A DNA stretch of 64,000 nucleotides from Paracoccus sp. MKU1 (GCF_001447385.1 NZ_LLWQ01000193.1:186001-250000); one strand, 5' to 3'. Positions 38,142 to 47,515 are shown, counted from the first letter of the stretch. A program made the numbers and translations. The notes: generated from the sequence alone by a model not told the origin.

Positions 38142-40565
38142 ATGAAACATCACCAGATCGATGCCGAGCTGACCGTCACCGGCATGAGCTGCGCCTCTTG
38201 CGTGGGGCGCGTCGAAAAGGCCCTGGCCGCCGTGCCGGGCATCGCGAACCCGCAGGTCAACCTGGCCACCGGCAGGGCGCATTTCCACATCGAAACCCCC
38301 GAGGCCCTGCCCCGCGCCGTCGAGGCGCTGGCACATGCCGGCTACCCCGCCGCCCCGCTTGAGACCCGCCTGAGCATCGAGGGCATGAGCTGCGCCTCCT
38401 GCATGGGCCGCGTCGAAAAGGCCCTGGCCGCGCTGCCGGGCGTGAGTTCGGCGCAGGTCAACCTGGCCACCGGCAGCGCCACCATCCAGCATTCGCCCGC
38501 CGTCGCGCCGCAGGCGCTGGCCGATACCGTGACCGCCAAGGGCTATCCGGCGCAGGTGCAGGCCGAGGCCGGCCACCACATGCACGACCATGGCGGCGAC
38601 GCGGCCGCGCTGAAGCGCAATTTCCTGGTCGCCCTCGCCCTGACCCTGCCGGTCTTCGTGGCCGAGATGGGCGGCCACGCCTTCCCGGCCTTCCATCACT
38701 GGCTGCACATGGCGCTTGGCCAGCGCACGCTCTGGGTGCTGGAGTTCCTGCTGACCACCGCCGTCCTGGCCGGGCCGGGGCGGATGTTCTTCCGCATCGG
38801 CTTTCCCGCGCTCTTGCGCCGCGCGCCCGAGATGAACAGCCTTGTCGCGCTTGGCGCCTCGGCGGCTTGGCTTTACTCGACCGTGGCGACCTTTGCGCCG
38901 GGCGTGCTGCCGGCGGATTCGGTGCATGTCTATTTCGAGGCCGCCGCCGTCATCGTCACCCTGATCCTGCTGGGCCGCTGGCTGGAGGCCCGCGCCAAGG
39001 GCCGGGCCGGCGACGCCATCCGCCGGCTGATCGAGCTTGCCCCCGACACCGCCCATGTCGCGCGCAACGGCCGGGTCGTGGAGGTCGCGGTGGCCGAGCT
39101 GCGCCCCGGCGACATCGTGCACCTGCGCCCCGGCGAGCGGGTGGCCGTGGACGGCGTGCTGACGGAGGGCAGCGGCGCCGTGGACGAATCCATGCTGACG
39201 GGCGAGCCGGTGCCGGTCGCCAAGAACCCCGGCGATCCGGTCACCGGCGGCACGGTGAACGGCAATGCGGCGCTGGCCTATCGCGTGACCGCGACCGGCG
39301 GTGACACGGTGCTGGCCCGCATCATCCGCATGGTCGAGGACGCGCAGGCCACCAAGCTGCCGGTGCAGGCGCTGGTGGACCGCATCACCGCGGTCTTCGT
39401 GCCGGTGGTGATCGGGCTGGCGCTGCTGAGCTTCGTGCTGTGGATGATCTTTGCCGGCTCGCTGGGACAGGCGCTGGTCGCGGCGATTTCGGTCCTCATC
39501 ATCGCCTGCCCCTGTGCCATGGGGCTGGCGGTGCCGGTCTCGATCATGGTCGGCACCGGGCGCGGGGCCGAGCTGGGCGTGCTGTTCCGGCGCGGCGACG
39601 CGCTGCAAAGGCTGGCCGAGGCGCGGATCGTCGGCTTCGACAAGACCGGCACGCTGACGCAAGGAGCCCCCGCCCTGACCGCCATCGAGGCCGAGGACAT
39701 CGCGCCGCTTGACGCCCTGCGCCTAGCCGGCGCGGCCGAGGCGCGCTCGGAACACCCGCTGGCCGCCGCCATCGTCGGTGCCGCCCGCGACAAGGGGCTG
39801 GACCTGCCCCCGGCCGAGGCGGTTCAGGCCACGGCGGGGCGCGGACTTTCGGCGCGGGTCGAGGGGCGCGCGCTGCTGATCGGCAACGCCGCCGCGCTGA
39901 CCGAGGCGGGCATCCCCCCCGCCCCCGCCCTGATCGCCGCGGCCGAGGGCTGGGCGGCGAATGGCGCGACCCCGGTGCATCTGGCGGTGGACGGCCGGCA
40001 CGCCGCCGCCATGGCGCTGGCCGATCCGATCCGCCCCGAGGCGGCCGAGACCATCGCCCAGCTGCACGCGCTTGGCCTGCAAACCGCCATGATCTCGGGC
40101 GACGTGCAGGCCACGGCCGAGGCGGTGGGACGCAAGCTGGGCATCGACACGGTGACGGCGGGCGTGCTGCCCGAGGGCAAGCTGGCCGCCATCCGCGAGA
40201 TGGGGCCGGGCACGGTCTTTGTCGGCGACGGCATCAACGACGCCCCGGCGCTGGCGGCGGCCGAGACCGGCATCGCCATCGGCACCGGCACGGACGTGGC
40301 CATCGAATCGGCCGAGGTGGTGCTGGTCGGCGGCGATCCGATGGGTGTCGCCCGCGCCATCCGCCTGTCACGCAGCGTCATGCGCAATATCCGGCAGAAT
40401 CTGTTCTGGGCCTTCGGTTACAATGTCGCCCTGATTCCCGTGGCCATGGGGGTGCTGGCGCCCTTCGGCGGGCCGCAATTGTCACCCATGCTGGGGGCCG
40501 GGGCGATGGCACTCTCCTCGGTCTTCGTGGTCAGTAACGCGTTGCGATTGAGGCGTGCCGCATGA
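38142..40565 (+). CDS. copA: Copper-exporting P1B-type ATPase
   Basis: An 807-residue Cu+ pump of the inner membrane. Two N-terminal HMA domains carry CASC at 17-20 and 84-87 within nearly identical GMSCASC(V/M)GRVEKAL segments. A short His-rich stretch (GHHMHDHGG, about 145-153) precedes the membrane domain. The transport site is CPC (456-458), phosphorylated Asp500 is in DKTGT, and GDGINDAPAL closes the ATP domain. It overlaps the following esterase gene by 4 nt. Regulation may involve the upstream leader. Confidence 0.96.
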   Translation: MKHHQIDAELTVTGMSCASCVGRVEKALAAVPGIANPQVNLATGRAHFHIETPEALPRAVEALAHAGYPAAPLETRLSIEGMSCASCMGRVEKALAALPGVSSAQVNLATGSATIQHSPAVAPQALADTVTAKGYPAQVQAEAGHHMHDHGGDAAALKRNFLVALALTLPVFVAEMGGHAFPAFHHWLHMALGQRTLWVLEFLLTTAVLAGPGRMFFRIGFPALLRRAPEMNSLVALGASAAWLYSTVATFAPGVLPADSVHVYFEAAAVIVTLILLGRWLEARAKGRAGDAIRRLIELAPDTAHVARNGRVVEVAVAELRPGDIVHLRPGERVAVDGVLTEGSGAVDESMLTGEPVPVAKNPGDPVTGGTVNGNAALAYRVTATGGDTVLARIIRMVEDAQATKLPVQALVDRITAVFVPVVIGLALLSFVLWMIFAGSLGQALVAAISVLIIACPCAMGLAVPVSIMVGTGRGAELGVLFRRGDALQRLAEARIVGFDKTGTLTQGAPALTAIEAEDIAPLDALRLAGAAEARSEHPLAAAIVGAARDKGLDLPPAEAVQATAGRGLSARVEGRALLIGNAAALTEAGIPPAPALIAAAEGWAANGATPVHLAVDGRHAAAMALADPIRPEAAETIAQLHALGLQTAMISGDVQATAEAVGRKLGIDTVTAGVLPEGKLAAIREMGPGTVFVGDGINDAPALAAAETGIAIGTGTDVAIESAEVVLVGGDPMGVARAIRLSRSVMRNIRQNLFWAFGYNVALIPVAMGVLAPFGGPQLSPMLGAGAMALSSVFVVSNALRLRRAA

Positions 40566-41203
40566 TGCTGAGAACCCTTGTCCTGATCCTGGCCCTTGCG
40601 GCCGCACCGATGGCGGCAGCGACGCCGCTGCGCATCCTCGCCTTCGGCGACAGCCTGACCGAAGGCTACGGCCTGCCGCGCAAGGACGGGCTGGTGCCGC
40701 AATTGCAGAACTGGCTGCGGGCGCGCGGCCATGACGTGCTGGTGCTGAACGGCGGGCTGTCGGGCGACACCACGGCGGGCGGGCGGGTGCGGATTGGCTA
40801 TTCGCTGGCCCGCCACAAGCCCGATGCGGTGATCGTCGAGCTGGGCGGCAACGACCTGCTGATGGGCTTTTCCCCGGCCATGGTCGAGGACAACCTGGAC
40901 TCGATCCTCGGCCAGGCCGGCAAGGCTGGCCGGCCGCTGTTGCTGGTCGGCATCGCCTCGCCCGATCACGACGACCCGCTGCGCCGCGACTGGGCCGAGG
41001 TCTGGCCGCGCATGGCCGCGCAGCATGATGCGCTGCTGATGGAGAACCTGTACCAGCCGCTTTTCGACCTGCCGGGCGAGGGCTACAAGACCATGCTGCA
41101 ACCCGACGGGCTGCATGCCTCGGCCGAGGGCGTCGGGCTGATCGTGCAATCGTTGGGCCCCAAGGTCGAGGCGCTGATCGAAAAGGCCGAAGCCCGGCGC
41201 TAA
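40562..41203 (+). CDS. SGNH (TesA/arylesterase-type) hydrolase, exported
   Basis: A 213-residue enzyme with a signal peptide (cleavage near AAA, 18-20). Block I FGDSLTEG has nucleophile Ser31, block II is the NGGLSGDTTAGG region, block III GGNDLLMG and block V DGLHASAEG with the catalytic Asp/His near 180-183. Acts as esterase/thioesterase/lysophospholipase in the periplasm. It is translationally coupled to copA (ATGA) and runs 4 nt into the convergent PCu(A)C gene. Confidence 0.92.
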   Translation: MMLRTLVLILALAAAPMAAATPLRILAFGDSLTEGYGLPRKDGLVPQLQNWLRARGHDVLVLNGGLSGDTTAGGRVRIGYSLARHKPDAVIVELGGNDLLMGFSPAMVEDNLDSILGQAGKAGRPLLLVGIASPDHDDPLRRDWAEVWPRMAAQHDALLMENLYQPLFDLPGEGYKTMLQPDGLHASAEGVGLIVQSLGPKVEALIEKAEARR

Positions 41204-41646
41204 TGCCCTGCGGCGTGGCCGGGAATGCGCTTGCTGTCCACCGGCAGGCTGGCCTCGACCTTGCCGCAGGGGCCGAAATCCAGCGTCAGCGCCAGTTCGT
41301 CGCCATCCTTGAGCGGGCGCTTCAACCCCATCAGCATCACATGATCGCCGCCGCGCGCCAGTTCATGCCGGGCCCCGGCGGGGATCAGGATCGGATCGGC
41401 CTTGACCATCCGCATCACGCCCCCCTCGTCGCGATGCGTGTGCAATTCGACCCGCTCGGCCGCATCCGAGGCGACGGCGGAAAGCGTGCAGGCCTCGGCC
41501 CCGCGATTCTCGATCACCATGAAGGCGGCGCCGGAGCGTGGATTTGCGGCGCGGGCATAGCCGTCATGGACGGCCAGCGCCGCATCCTGCGCCGGCGCGG
41601 CAAGGGGAATCAGGCCCAGGCAAAGGGCGGGCAGCAGCGGTTTCAT
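41200..41646 (-). CDS. PCu(A)C-type periplasmic copper chaperone
   Basis: A 148-residue protein with a signal peptide (cleavage near APA, about 18). The Cu(I) ligands follow the H-x(n)-M-x(n)-H-x-M pattern: ELHTHRDEGGVMRM then GARHELARGGDHVMLM. PCu(A)C proteins hand copper to the Cu(A)/Cu(B) sites of cytochrome oxidase. ATG 41646 directly precedes the signal; upstream in-frame residues to 41730 are rejected. It lies convergent to copA-esterase, reinforcing a copper theme here. Confidence 0.92.
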   Translation of the reverse strand: MKPLLPALCLGLIPLAAPAQDAALAVHDGYARAANPRSGAAFMVIENRGAEACTLSAVASDAAERVELHTHRDEGGVMRMVKADPILIPAGARHELARGGDHVMLMGLKRPLKDGDELALTLDFGPCGKVEASLPVDSKRIPGHAAGH

Positions 41647-41730
41647 CTCTTCATCCTTGCGGTCGGGCAAGCCTAGCGCCGGATGCGGCCGACCGCACCC
41701 CCATTCCGCCACGGGGCGCGCGCATGCCAT

Positions 41731-41760
41731 GGAAAAGGCCCGCCGGTCGGGGCGGGCCTT
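41731..41760 (-). terminator. Rho-independent terminator after sodB
   Basis: On the minus strand AAGGCCCGCC / GGCGGGCCTT form a 10-bp stem (41751-41760 with 41735-41744), loop CCGACC, and the descending arm runs into TTTT. Confidence 0.85.
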
Positions 41761-41781
41761 GATGCGAAAGCGGCAGGGAAA

Positions 41782-42381
41782 TCAGAGGCGCGAGGCCACG
41801 TTTTCCCAGTTCACCAGGTTGTTCAGGAAGTTTTCCAGATATTTCGGCCGCGCGTTGCGGAAGTCGATGTAATAGCTGTGCTCCCACACGTCGCAGCCCA
41901 AGAGCGCGGTCTGGCCGAAGCAGAGCGGGTTCACGCCGTTCTCGGTCTTGGTGACCTTCAGGCTGCCGTCCTTGTCCTTGACCAGCCAGGCCCAGCCCGA
42001 GCCGAACTGGCCAACGCCGGCCTCGGCGAATTTCTTCTTGAACTCGTCCACCGAACCGAAGGCTTCGGTCAGGGCCTTTTCCAGCTCGCCCGGGATGGCG
42101 CCGGGGTTCGGGCCCATCATTTCCCAGAACTGGGCGTGGTTCCAGTGCTGGCTGGCGTTGTTGAAGATGCCGTTCTGCGCCACGGCGCCCGACTGGTAGG
42201 TGCCCTTGACGATGTCCTCAAGGCTCTTGCCTTCCCATTCGGTGCCGGCCACCAGCTCGTTCAGCTTGTCGACATAGGCCTTGTGGTGCTTGTCGTGGTG
42301 GTATTCCAGCGTCTCCTTGGACATGCCGCCAGCGGCCAGCGCGTCGTGAGCATAGGGAAGATCGGGAAGCGTAAAGGCCAT
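41782..42381 (-). CDS. sodB: Superoxide dismutase (Fe type)
   Basis: A 199-residue cytosolic dismutase. Metal ligands are His28 (EYHHDKHH), His82 (HWNHAQFW), Asp165 and His169 (DVWEHSYY). Gln78 in NNASQHWNH occupies the position diagnostic for the iron enzyme. ATG 42381 has AAGGAAA at good distance; the 14 in-frame residues upstream are not needed. Monocistronic, with a strong terminator. Confidence 0.96.
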   Translation of the reverse strand: MAFTLPDLPYAHDALAAGGMSKETLEYHHDKHHKAYVDKLNELVAGTEWEGKSLEDIVKGTYQSGAVAQNGIFNNASQHWNHAQFWEMMGPNPGAIPGELEKALTEAFGSVDEFKKKFAEAGVGQFGSGWAWLVKDKDGSLKVTKTENGVNPLCFGQTALLGCDVWEHSYYIDFRNARPKYLENFLNNLVNWENVASRL

Positions 42382-42488
42382 TTTCGATTTCCTTTCCAAC
42401 GGTTTCGGATTGTGTTCTGGCACAGGAGCCAGTCGGGGAAAAGCCCTGTCGGCCGCTAAACGCCTTCAATGCGGCGCGGGTTCCTGCC

Positions 42489-42944
42489 CTATCCGCCGCC
42501 GGGAGAGCCGCAGACCCCGGTTCCGGTCATCACATTGTCATAGCCAAGCGCCGTCGCCGTCACCCGGGCGCTGCCATCGGATTTTTGCACCGTCAGCCGA
42601 TAGTCCAGCCGCTCGGTCCGCTGCCCCGAGGCATTGCGCACCCCGGCCAGCGCCCAGCCATAGCTGCGGCTCGTGCGGTCGTCGGCGGTCATGCGCGCCT
42701 CGATCGGCTGGCCGACAAGCCGTTGCAGGATCGGGTCGAAAACCTCGATCCGGCCCTGGCGCGGGCCGGCGGTCTGGCGCGTCATCATGATGAATTCGGG
42801 CACCCAGCCGGTGCCGCTTTCGTCGATGATCTGGCACATCATCACCACCGGCGGCTCTTGCCCCCGGTCCTGCGCCCGGACGGCGGGAGCCGGCACCGTG
42901 AGGCCGGCAAGCAGAAGGGCGGGCAGGAGCAGGGCGGGGCGCAT
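42489..42944 (-). CDS. Secreted protein of unknown function
   Basis: A 151-residue protein with a signal peptide (LLLPALLLAGLTVPAPAVRAQ, cleavage near 23) and a beta-rich domain with two cysteines (MMCQIID and TGVCGSPGGG at the very end) that may pair. Features such as TSRSYGWALAGVRNASGQ and YDNVMTGTGVC do not match a family I know. ATG 42944 gives the normal signal peptide; an earlier ATG (42974) is possible. It follows soxG on the same strand after 72 nt. Confidence 0.72.
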   Translation of the reverse strand: MRPALLLPALLLAGLTVPAPAVRAQDRGQEPPVVMMCQIIDESGTGWVPEFIMMTRQTAGPRQGRIEVFDPILQRLVGQPIEARMTADDRTSRSYGWALAGVRNASGQRTERLDYRLTVQKSDGSARVTATALGYDNVMTGTGVCGSPGGG

Positions 42945-43016
42945 GGAATCAACCGGATGGCTTTCACCCTCCATCCATACGCCGCCCTGCCGCCGCCACA
43001 AGCCCCAGAGCAGGCC

Positions 43017-43535
43017 CTAGCGCGGGCTAAGCTGCGTGCCCGGCGCCGCGGCGCCGGTCAGGATGCCGCGCAGATAGTCGGTGACCGAGCGGAAGCCGAT
43101 CAGCACATAGCCGCCCGGCTCGCGCCAGATGCCGCAGGCGACCTGGGCCGCGCGGGTGCGGCGCAGCCCGTCCTCGGGCATCGCCGCCAGATCGGCCGGG
43201 CAGAGCTTCATCAGCACGTCCAGCGCCTTGGCGCCCTGGATGCGGAACACCGCGCGCATGTCGCTGACATCCAGCGCCAGCGCGTGCTCGGTGGACAGTG
43301 CGTCCTGCAACGCGGCCAGCGCCTCGGCCGTCTCGGCCCGCGGCAGCACCAGCAGCAACTCGTCCGGCGACATCCAGCCGAGGGACCGGCTGCCATCGGT
43401 GGTGATGCGGCCCTGTCCGGGCAGCGCAACCCCGGCCGCCCCGGCGATGGCATCGCCCGCGCGCGTCAGGTCGGCGCGGATCTGGATCATGCCCCAGTCC
43501 TGCACCTGAGAGATCTTCGCCAGTGCCTCAGCCAT
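43017..43535 (-). CDS. soxG: Sarcosine oxidase gamma subunit
   Basis: A 172-residue protein with the gamma-subunit pattern: RSLGWMSPDELLLVLPR, ALALDVSDMRAVFRIQGAKALDVL, and the ending FRSVTDYLRGIL. The gamma chain completes the heterotetrameric sarcosine oxidase. It overlaps the soxA end by 8 nt. ATG 43535 rather than 43559 was chosen as it starts the homology (MAEALAKIS). Confidence 0.92.
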   Translation of the reverse strand: MAEALAKISQVQDWGMIQIRADLTRAGDAIAGAAGVALPGQGRITTDGSRSLGWMSPDELLLVLPRAETAEALAALQDALSTEHALALDVSDMRAVFRIQGAKALDVLMKLCPADLAAMPEDGLRRTRAAQVACGIWREPGGYVLIGFRSVTDYLRGILTGAAAPGTQLSPR

Positions 43536-46461
43536 TCGCCCGGCTCCCTTCCTTGTCATAGAAGACCGGATCGACGATCCGCGCCTTGTAGCTTTCCTGA
43601 CCCGCGACGGGGAATTCCAGCACCTCGCCCATGCGGTCGGGCCCGTGTCGCACCAGACCCATGGCGATGGGCTTGTTCAGTGTCGGCGACATGTAGGTCG
43701 AGGTCACGCGGCCCTGCGTCTTGCGCTGGCCGTTGGCGTTCACGCCCTGATCGACGGCATAGACGCCATCGGGCAGAACCCGCCCGTCCAGGCTTTCCAG
43801 GCCGACCAGCTTCCAGCGCCCGGGATCGGTCATGAAGCTGCGTTCCTGCGCGCGCTTGCCGATATAGTCGGCCTTCTTCTTGCTGATCGCCCAGCTCATG
43901 CCCAGATCCTGCGGGATCACCGTGCCGTCGGTCTCGTCGCCGATCATGATGAAGCCCTTTTCGGCGCGCATGACATGCATGGCCTCGGTGCCGTAGGGGG
44001 TGACGTTCAGGTCACGGCCGGCCTCATGCAGCTTTTCCCAAAGCTCCAGGCCCCGGTTCGCGGGCACCGCCACCTCGAAGGAAAGCTCGCCCGAGAAGCT
44101 GATGCGATAGACGCGGGCGGGGATGCCGGCGATCTCGCCCTCGATCCAGCCCATGAAGGGCAGCGCCTCGGGCGACAGGTCGATCTTGCCGCCCAGCCGC
44201 TCCAAGAGCACGCGGGCCTTGGGGCCGACCACGGCGACCTGCGCCCATTGCTCGGTGACGTTGGCGGTATAGACCTTCCAATCCCACCATTCGCATTGCA
44301 GCCAGTCCTCGAAATGGCCGTGCATGCGGTCGGCGCCGCCGGTGGTGGTATGGACGAGCCAGGTGTCCTCGCTGAGCCGCGCGGCGACGCCGTCGTCGCT
44401 GAGGAAGCCGTTCTCGTTGCAGATCAGGCCATAGCGGCACTTGCCGACCGGCAGGGTGGACATCATGCCGGTATACATCATGTCGAGGAACTTGCCCGCA
44501 TCCGGACCCTTGACGATGATCTTGCCCAGCGTCGAGGCGTCGAGCGTGCCGACGCTGGCCCGCACCGCCCGGATCTCGCGCGCCACCGCGTCGCCATGGC
44601 TTTCGCCGCCCTTCGGGTAGCAATAGGGGCGGCGCCAATGGCCGACCGGCTCGAAGAAGGCGCCGTGGCTTTCGTGCCAGCCATGCATGGGCGTCTTGCG
44701 CAGCGGCTGGAAGATCTCGCCCCGCGCCTCGCCGGCGATGGTGCCAAGGGTCAGCGGCGTATAGGGCGGGCGGAAGGTCGTGGTGCCCGTGGCCGGGATC
44801 GACTGGTTCAGCGCATTGGACAGCACGGCGAGGCCGTTGATATTGCTGACCTTGCCCTGGTCGGTCGCCATGCCGAGGGTCGTATAACGCTTGGTATGCT
44901 CGACGCTGTGATAGCCTTCCTGCGCGGCCAGTTCGACATCCGAGACCTTCACGTCGTTCTGGAAGTCGAGCCACATCTTGAACTTCATCTTGCGCGTGGC
45001 GTGGGCCGGCATGACCCAGACCGGCATGGTCGCCGCCTCGGCCTGCGCCCCGGTCAGTTCGGCCGCCAGCAGGTCGCCCGCCGCCGCACCCACGCAGCTG
45101 GCCATCGCCTTGCCGTCGGCGCCGGTCGGCGGACGGTTCGGGTCGGGGGCGAACATCGACTGCGCGTCGGACCAGTTCAGCTTGCCGCCGCAATGGCTCC
45201 ACAGGTGGACGACCGGCGACCAGCCGCCGGACATGGCGACGCAATCGGCATCGACGGTCTCGGTGACCTGACCCGAGCCGGAATGGGCGCAGATCTTGAC
45301 CGCCTCGACGCCATGGCCGCCCTTGATGCCGGCGACGGCGCTGCCGGTCAGGACGCGCACGCCGCGGGCGCGCACCGCCGCGGGCAGCGCACCCTCGGCC
45401 GTGCTGCGGGCGTCGATCACCACCGGCACCTCCAGCCCCGCATCCAGCGCCGCCAGCGCGGTGCGATAGGCGTCGTCGTTATTGGTGACCACGACGATCC
45501 GGCGCCCCGGCGCCACGCCGTAAAGGTCGATATAATCGCGCACGGCCGAGGCCAGGATCACGCCCGGCACGTCATTGCCGGCAAAGCTCAGCGGTCGCTC
45601 CAGCGCGCCGGTGGCGACGATCACATGGCCCGCGCGGATGCGCCACAGGCGCTGGCGCGGGATGCCCGCGTTCGGGTCGTGATCGGCCAGCGATTCCCGC
45701 ACCAGCAGATAGCCGTGGTCGTAAAGCCCGGTCGCCTGGGTCGAGCGGCGCAGGGTGACGTTCGCCATGCCCCGCAGCTCGGCGAGCAGCGCATCGACGC
45801 GGGCCTGGCCGTCGGCATGGTCGGTGGGGGTGCGGCCGCCGAGATGCGGCGTCTGCTCGACCAGCCAGACCGACTTGCCGTCGCGTCCCGCGTCTCGGGC
45901 CGCGGTCAGGCCGGCAATGCCGCCGCCGACCACCACCACGTCCACATGGGCATAGGCCTGCTCGTACTTGTCCGGGTCGGCCTCGGTCGGGGCCTTGCCC
46001 AGGCCGGCCGAGCGGCGGATGATCGGCTCGAACACATGCTTCCAGAACGGGCGCGGATGCATGAAGGTCTTGTAATAGAAGCCCGCCGGGAAGAAGCGAT
46101 ACATCCAGTTGTTGATCGCACCGATATCGGCGTTCAGGCTGGGCCAGCAGTTCTGGCTGGTGGTGGCCATGCCGCCGACCAGCGGCGTGGTGGTGGCGCG
46201 CTGGTTCGGCTCGAACCGGCCTCCCTGGCCAAGACCGAGCAGCGCGTTCGGCTCTTCGGCGCCGGAGGCGATCGGGCCGCGCGGGCGGTGATACTTGAAG
46301 CTGCGGCCCATCATCAGCTGGCCGTTCGCCAGCAGGGCCGAGGCGAGCGTGTCGCCCGCGACCCCGCGCATCTGGCGGCCGTCGAAGCGGAAGGGCAGTT
46401 GATAGGCGCGGTCGATCAGGCGGCCGCCGCGCGGCAGGCGGAAGGGTCCGGTCTCGGTCAT
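43528..46461 (-). CDS. soxA: Sarcosine oxidase alpha subunit
   Basis: A 977-residue protein, the normal length. The N-terminus has the 2Fe-2S-like fold (LPFRFDGRQMRGVAGDTLASALLANG) without its iron ligands, then an NAD-binding domain (VVGGGIAGLTAARDAG near 170), VATGALERPL, and a C-terminal aminomethyltransferase (T-protein-like) half from about residue 590 that binds folate. The tetramer oxidises sarcosine to glycine and passes the methyl group to tetrahydrofolate. Start overlaps soxD by 4 nt. Confidence 0.96.
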   Translation of the reverse strand: MTETGPFRLPRGGRLIDRAYQLPFRFDGRQMRGVAGDTLASALLANGQLMMGRSFKYHRPRGPIASGAEEPNALLGLGQGGRFEPNQRATTTPLVGGMATTSQNCWPSLNADIGAINNWMYRFFPAGFYYKTFMHPRPFWKHVFEPIIRRSAGLGKAPTEADPDKYEQAYAHVDVVVVGGGIAGLTAARDAGRDGKSVWLVEQTPHLGGRTPTDHADGQARVDALLAELRGMANVTLRRSTQATGLYDHGYLLVRESLADHDPNAGIPRQRLWRIRAGHVIVATGALERPLSFAGNDVPGVILASAVRDYIDLYGVAPGRRIVVVTNNDDAYRTALAALDAGLEVPVVIDARSTAEGALPAAVRARGVRVLTGSAVAGIKGGHGVEAVKICAHSGSGQVTETVDADCVAMSGGWSPVVHLWSHCGGKLNWSDAQSMFAPDPNRPPTGADGKAMASCVGAAAGDLLAAELTGAQAEAATMPVWVMPAHATRKMKFKMWLDFQNDVKVSDVELAAQEGYHSVEHTKRYTTLGMATDQGKVSNINGLAVLSNALNQSIPATGTTTFRPPYTPLTLGTIAGEARGEIFQPLRKTPMHGWHESHGAFFEPVGHWRRPYCYPKGGESHGDAVAREIRAVRASVGTLDASTLGKIIVKGPDAGKFLDMMYTGMMSTLPVGKCRYGLICNENGFLSDDGVAARLSEDTWLVHTTTGGADRMHGHFEDWLQCEWWDWKVYTANVTEQWAQVAVVGPKARVLLERLGGKIDLSPEALPFMGWIEGEIAGIPARVYRISFSGELSFEVAVPANRGLELWEKLHEAGRDLNVTPYGTEAMHVMRAEKGFIMIGDETDGTVIPQDLGMSWAISKKKADYIGKRAQERSFMTDPGRWKLVGLESLDGRVLPDGVYAVDQGVNANGQRKTQGRVTSTYMSPTLNKPIAMGLVRHGPDRMGEVLEFPVAGQESYKARIVDPVFYDKEGSRANG

Positions 46462-46823
46462 GCGTTCAGGCTTTCGGCGGGGGTGTCGGCAGGGGCTTCG
46501 GTCCAGTCGGGCTGCCAGTCGGGGCGATGCGCCCGGATGGCGGCGACGATCTCGGGCGTCGGATGCGGGGTCTGGGCGCTGTAGGTGCCAAAGACCTGAA
46601 GCGTGGCGGTGTCGCGCGCGGCCATGAACCACTTGCCGCAGCCATAGGCATGGCGCCAGCGTTCGAAATGCACGCCCTTGGGGTTCTTGCGGGCGAAAAG
46701 ATAGGCTTCGAATTCCTCATCCGTCGAGCCGGGACCAAAGCGCTTCAGATGCGCCTCACCGCCGGGCTGCAACTCGGTTTCCTCGGCCGCAATGCCGCAA
46801 TAGGGACAGGTCAGGGTCAGCAT
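46458..46823 (-). CDS. soxD: Sarcosine oxidase delta subunit
   Basis: A 121-residue zinc-binding subunit. Three ligands are visible: CPYC near the N-terminus (residues 6 and 9) and Cys in YGCGKWFMAARDT near 63; a His earlier in GEAHLKRF completes the set known for the family. Overlaps soxA by 4 nt. In most genomes it follows soxB directly; here 750 nt with another gene intervene. Confidence 0.95.
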   Translation of the reverse strand: MLTLTCPYCGIAAEETELQPGGEAHLKRFGPGSTDEEFEAYLFARKNPKGVHFERWRHAYGCGKWFMAARDTATLQVFGTYSAQTPHPTPEIVAAIRAHRPDWQPDWTEAPADTPAESLNA

Positions 46824-46826
46824 GGA

Positions 46827-47145
46827 TCACTCCTTGGGCGGCAGGTCGCGCAGGCAGGCCGGCGCCCAGGAGGTCGGCCGGACGCGCACAACGTCGATGC
46901 AAAGCTGGGAATCGATGGGAAATCCGCGGCCGGGAATGCCCCGCACCGGCGCGCGGGCCTGGCGGCTGGCGCGGATCGCGGGGTCGGCTTGCGCAGGGCA
47001 GAGGGGCAGCGCGCTCAGACGCGACTGCGCCGGGCCGGAATGGCGCCAGGACAGGCGGCCCGGCATGGCACGACAAGGAACCGAGGGGCGGATCGCCCCC
47101 CGGCCCTCGGGAGAAGGGGCGCCCGAAGGCGCCGGGACAAGCGCC
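46827..47145. other. 319-nt interval in the sox operon with a doubtful ORF
   Basis: Between soxD and the membrane ORF. On the minus strand a 79-codon frame (47066 to 46827) ends SWAPACLRDLPPKE, but its start lacks a ribosome site and its composition (Arg/Pro-rich) looks non-coding for most of its length. I do not call it a gene. Confidence 0.45.
47118..47133 (-). terminator. Hairpin after the membrane ORF
   Basis: On the minus strand GGCGCC TTCG GGCGCC lies 12 nt after the stop, followed by CCTTCTCC. A UUCG hairpin with a poor U tract; it may attenuate rather than stop the transcript. Confidence 0.4.
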
Positions 47146-47418
47146 TTAGTTGGCCGGCGCCGCAGGCTCGGCCGGAGCCGGAGTGGCAGGCTCGGCCGGG
47201 GCGGGAGCAGCGGGATCAGCCGGAGCAGCGTCTGCCGGGGGTTCGACCGAGACAGCGCCGTCATCAGCCGGCGCGGGTTCGGACGAGACGGCCGGCGCGG
47301 CCGGCGGTTCGGTCGCTGTCGGCTCGGTGCCGGAAGACACGAACCAATAGATGACGACCAGCACGACGACGACGACGCCGACGATGAGCCAGAGGTTGCT
47401 CTTGTTCTGTTCGGCCAT
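47146..47418 (-). CDS. Single-pass membrane protein with Ala/Pro/Glu tail, inside the sox operon
   Basis: A 90-residue protein. Residues 9-28 (LWLIVGVVVVVLVVIYWFVS) form one membrane helix after a short cytoplasmic MAEQNKSN, and the remaining 60 residues are a low-complexity tail ending in PAEP repeats, probably periplasmic. AAGGAG precedes the ATG, followed upstream by an AT-rich stretch. I know no defined family. It sits between soxB and soxD, breaking the usual contiguous order. Confidence 0.8.
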   Translation of the reverse strand: MAEQNKSNLWLIVGVVVVVLVVIYWFVSSGTEPTATEPPAAPAVSSEPAPADDGAVSVEPPADAAPADPAAPAPAEPATPAPAEPAAPAN

Positions 47419-47429
47419 GAAGAAAACTC

Positions 47430-47515
47430 CTTGGTCATGGTGACGTAACTCAATAATTCACCAAACAAGAAAGAGTTTCCCATAACTTGCAGGGAATTTT
47501 TCGCGCCGGCGGCGG
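47430..47515. promoter_or_regulatory. AT-rich patch upstream of the membrane ORF
   Basis: About 85 nt much richer in A/T than the rest of the operon, between the soxB stop and the membrane ORF. It may hold a promoter for the membrane gene on the minus strand; I cannot assign reliable -35/-10 boxes. Confidence 0.4.

Noticed and set aside
43645..46584. 979-codon plus-strand open frame opposite soxA
   Set aside because: Antisense shadow of soxA caused by GC-rich third positions; no ribosome site or motif.
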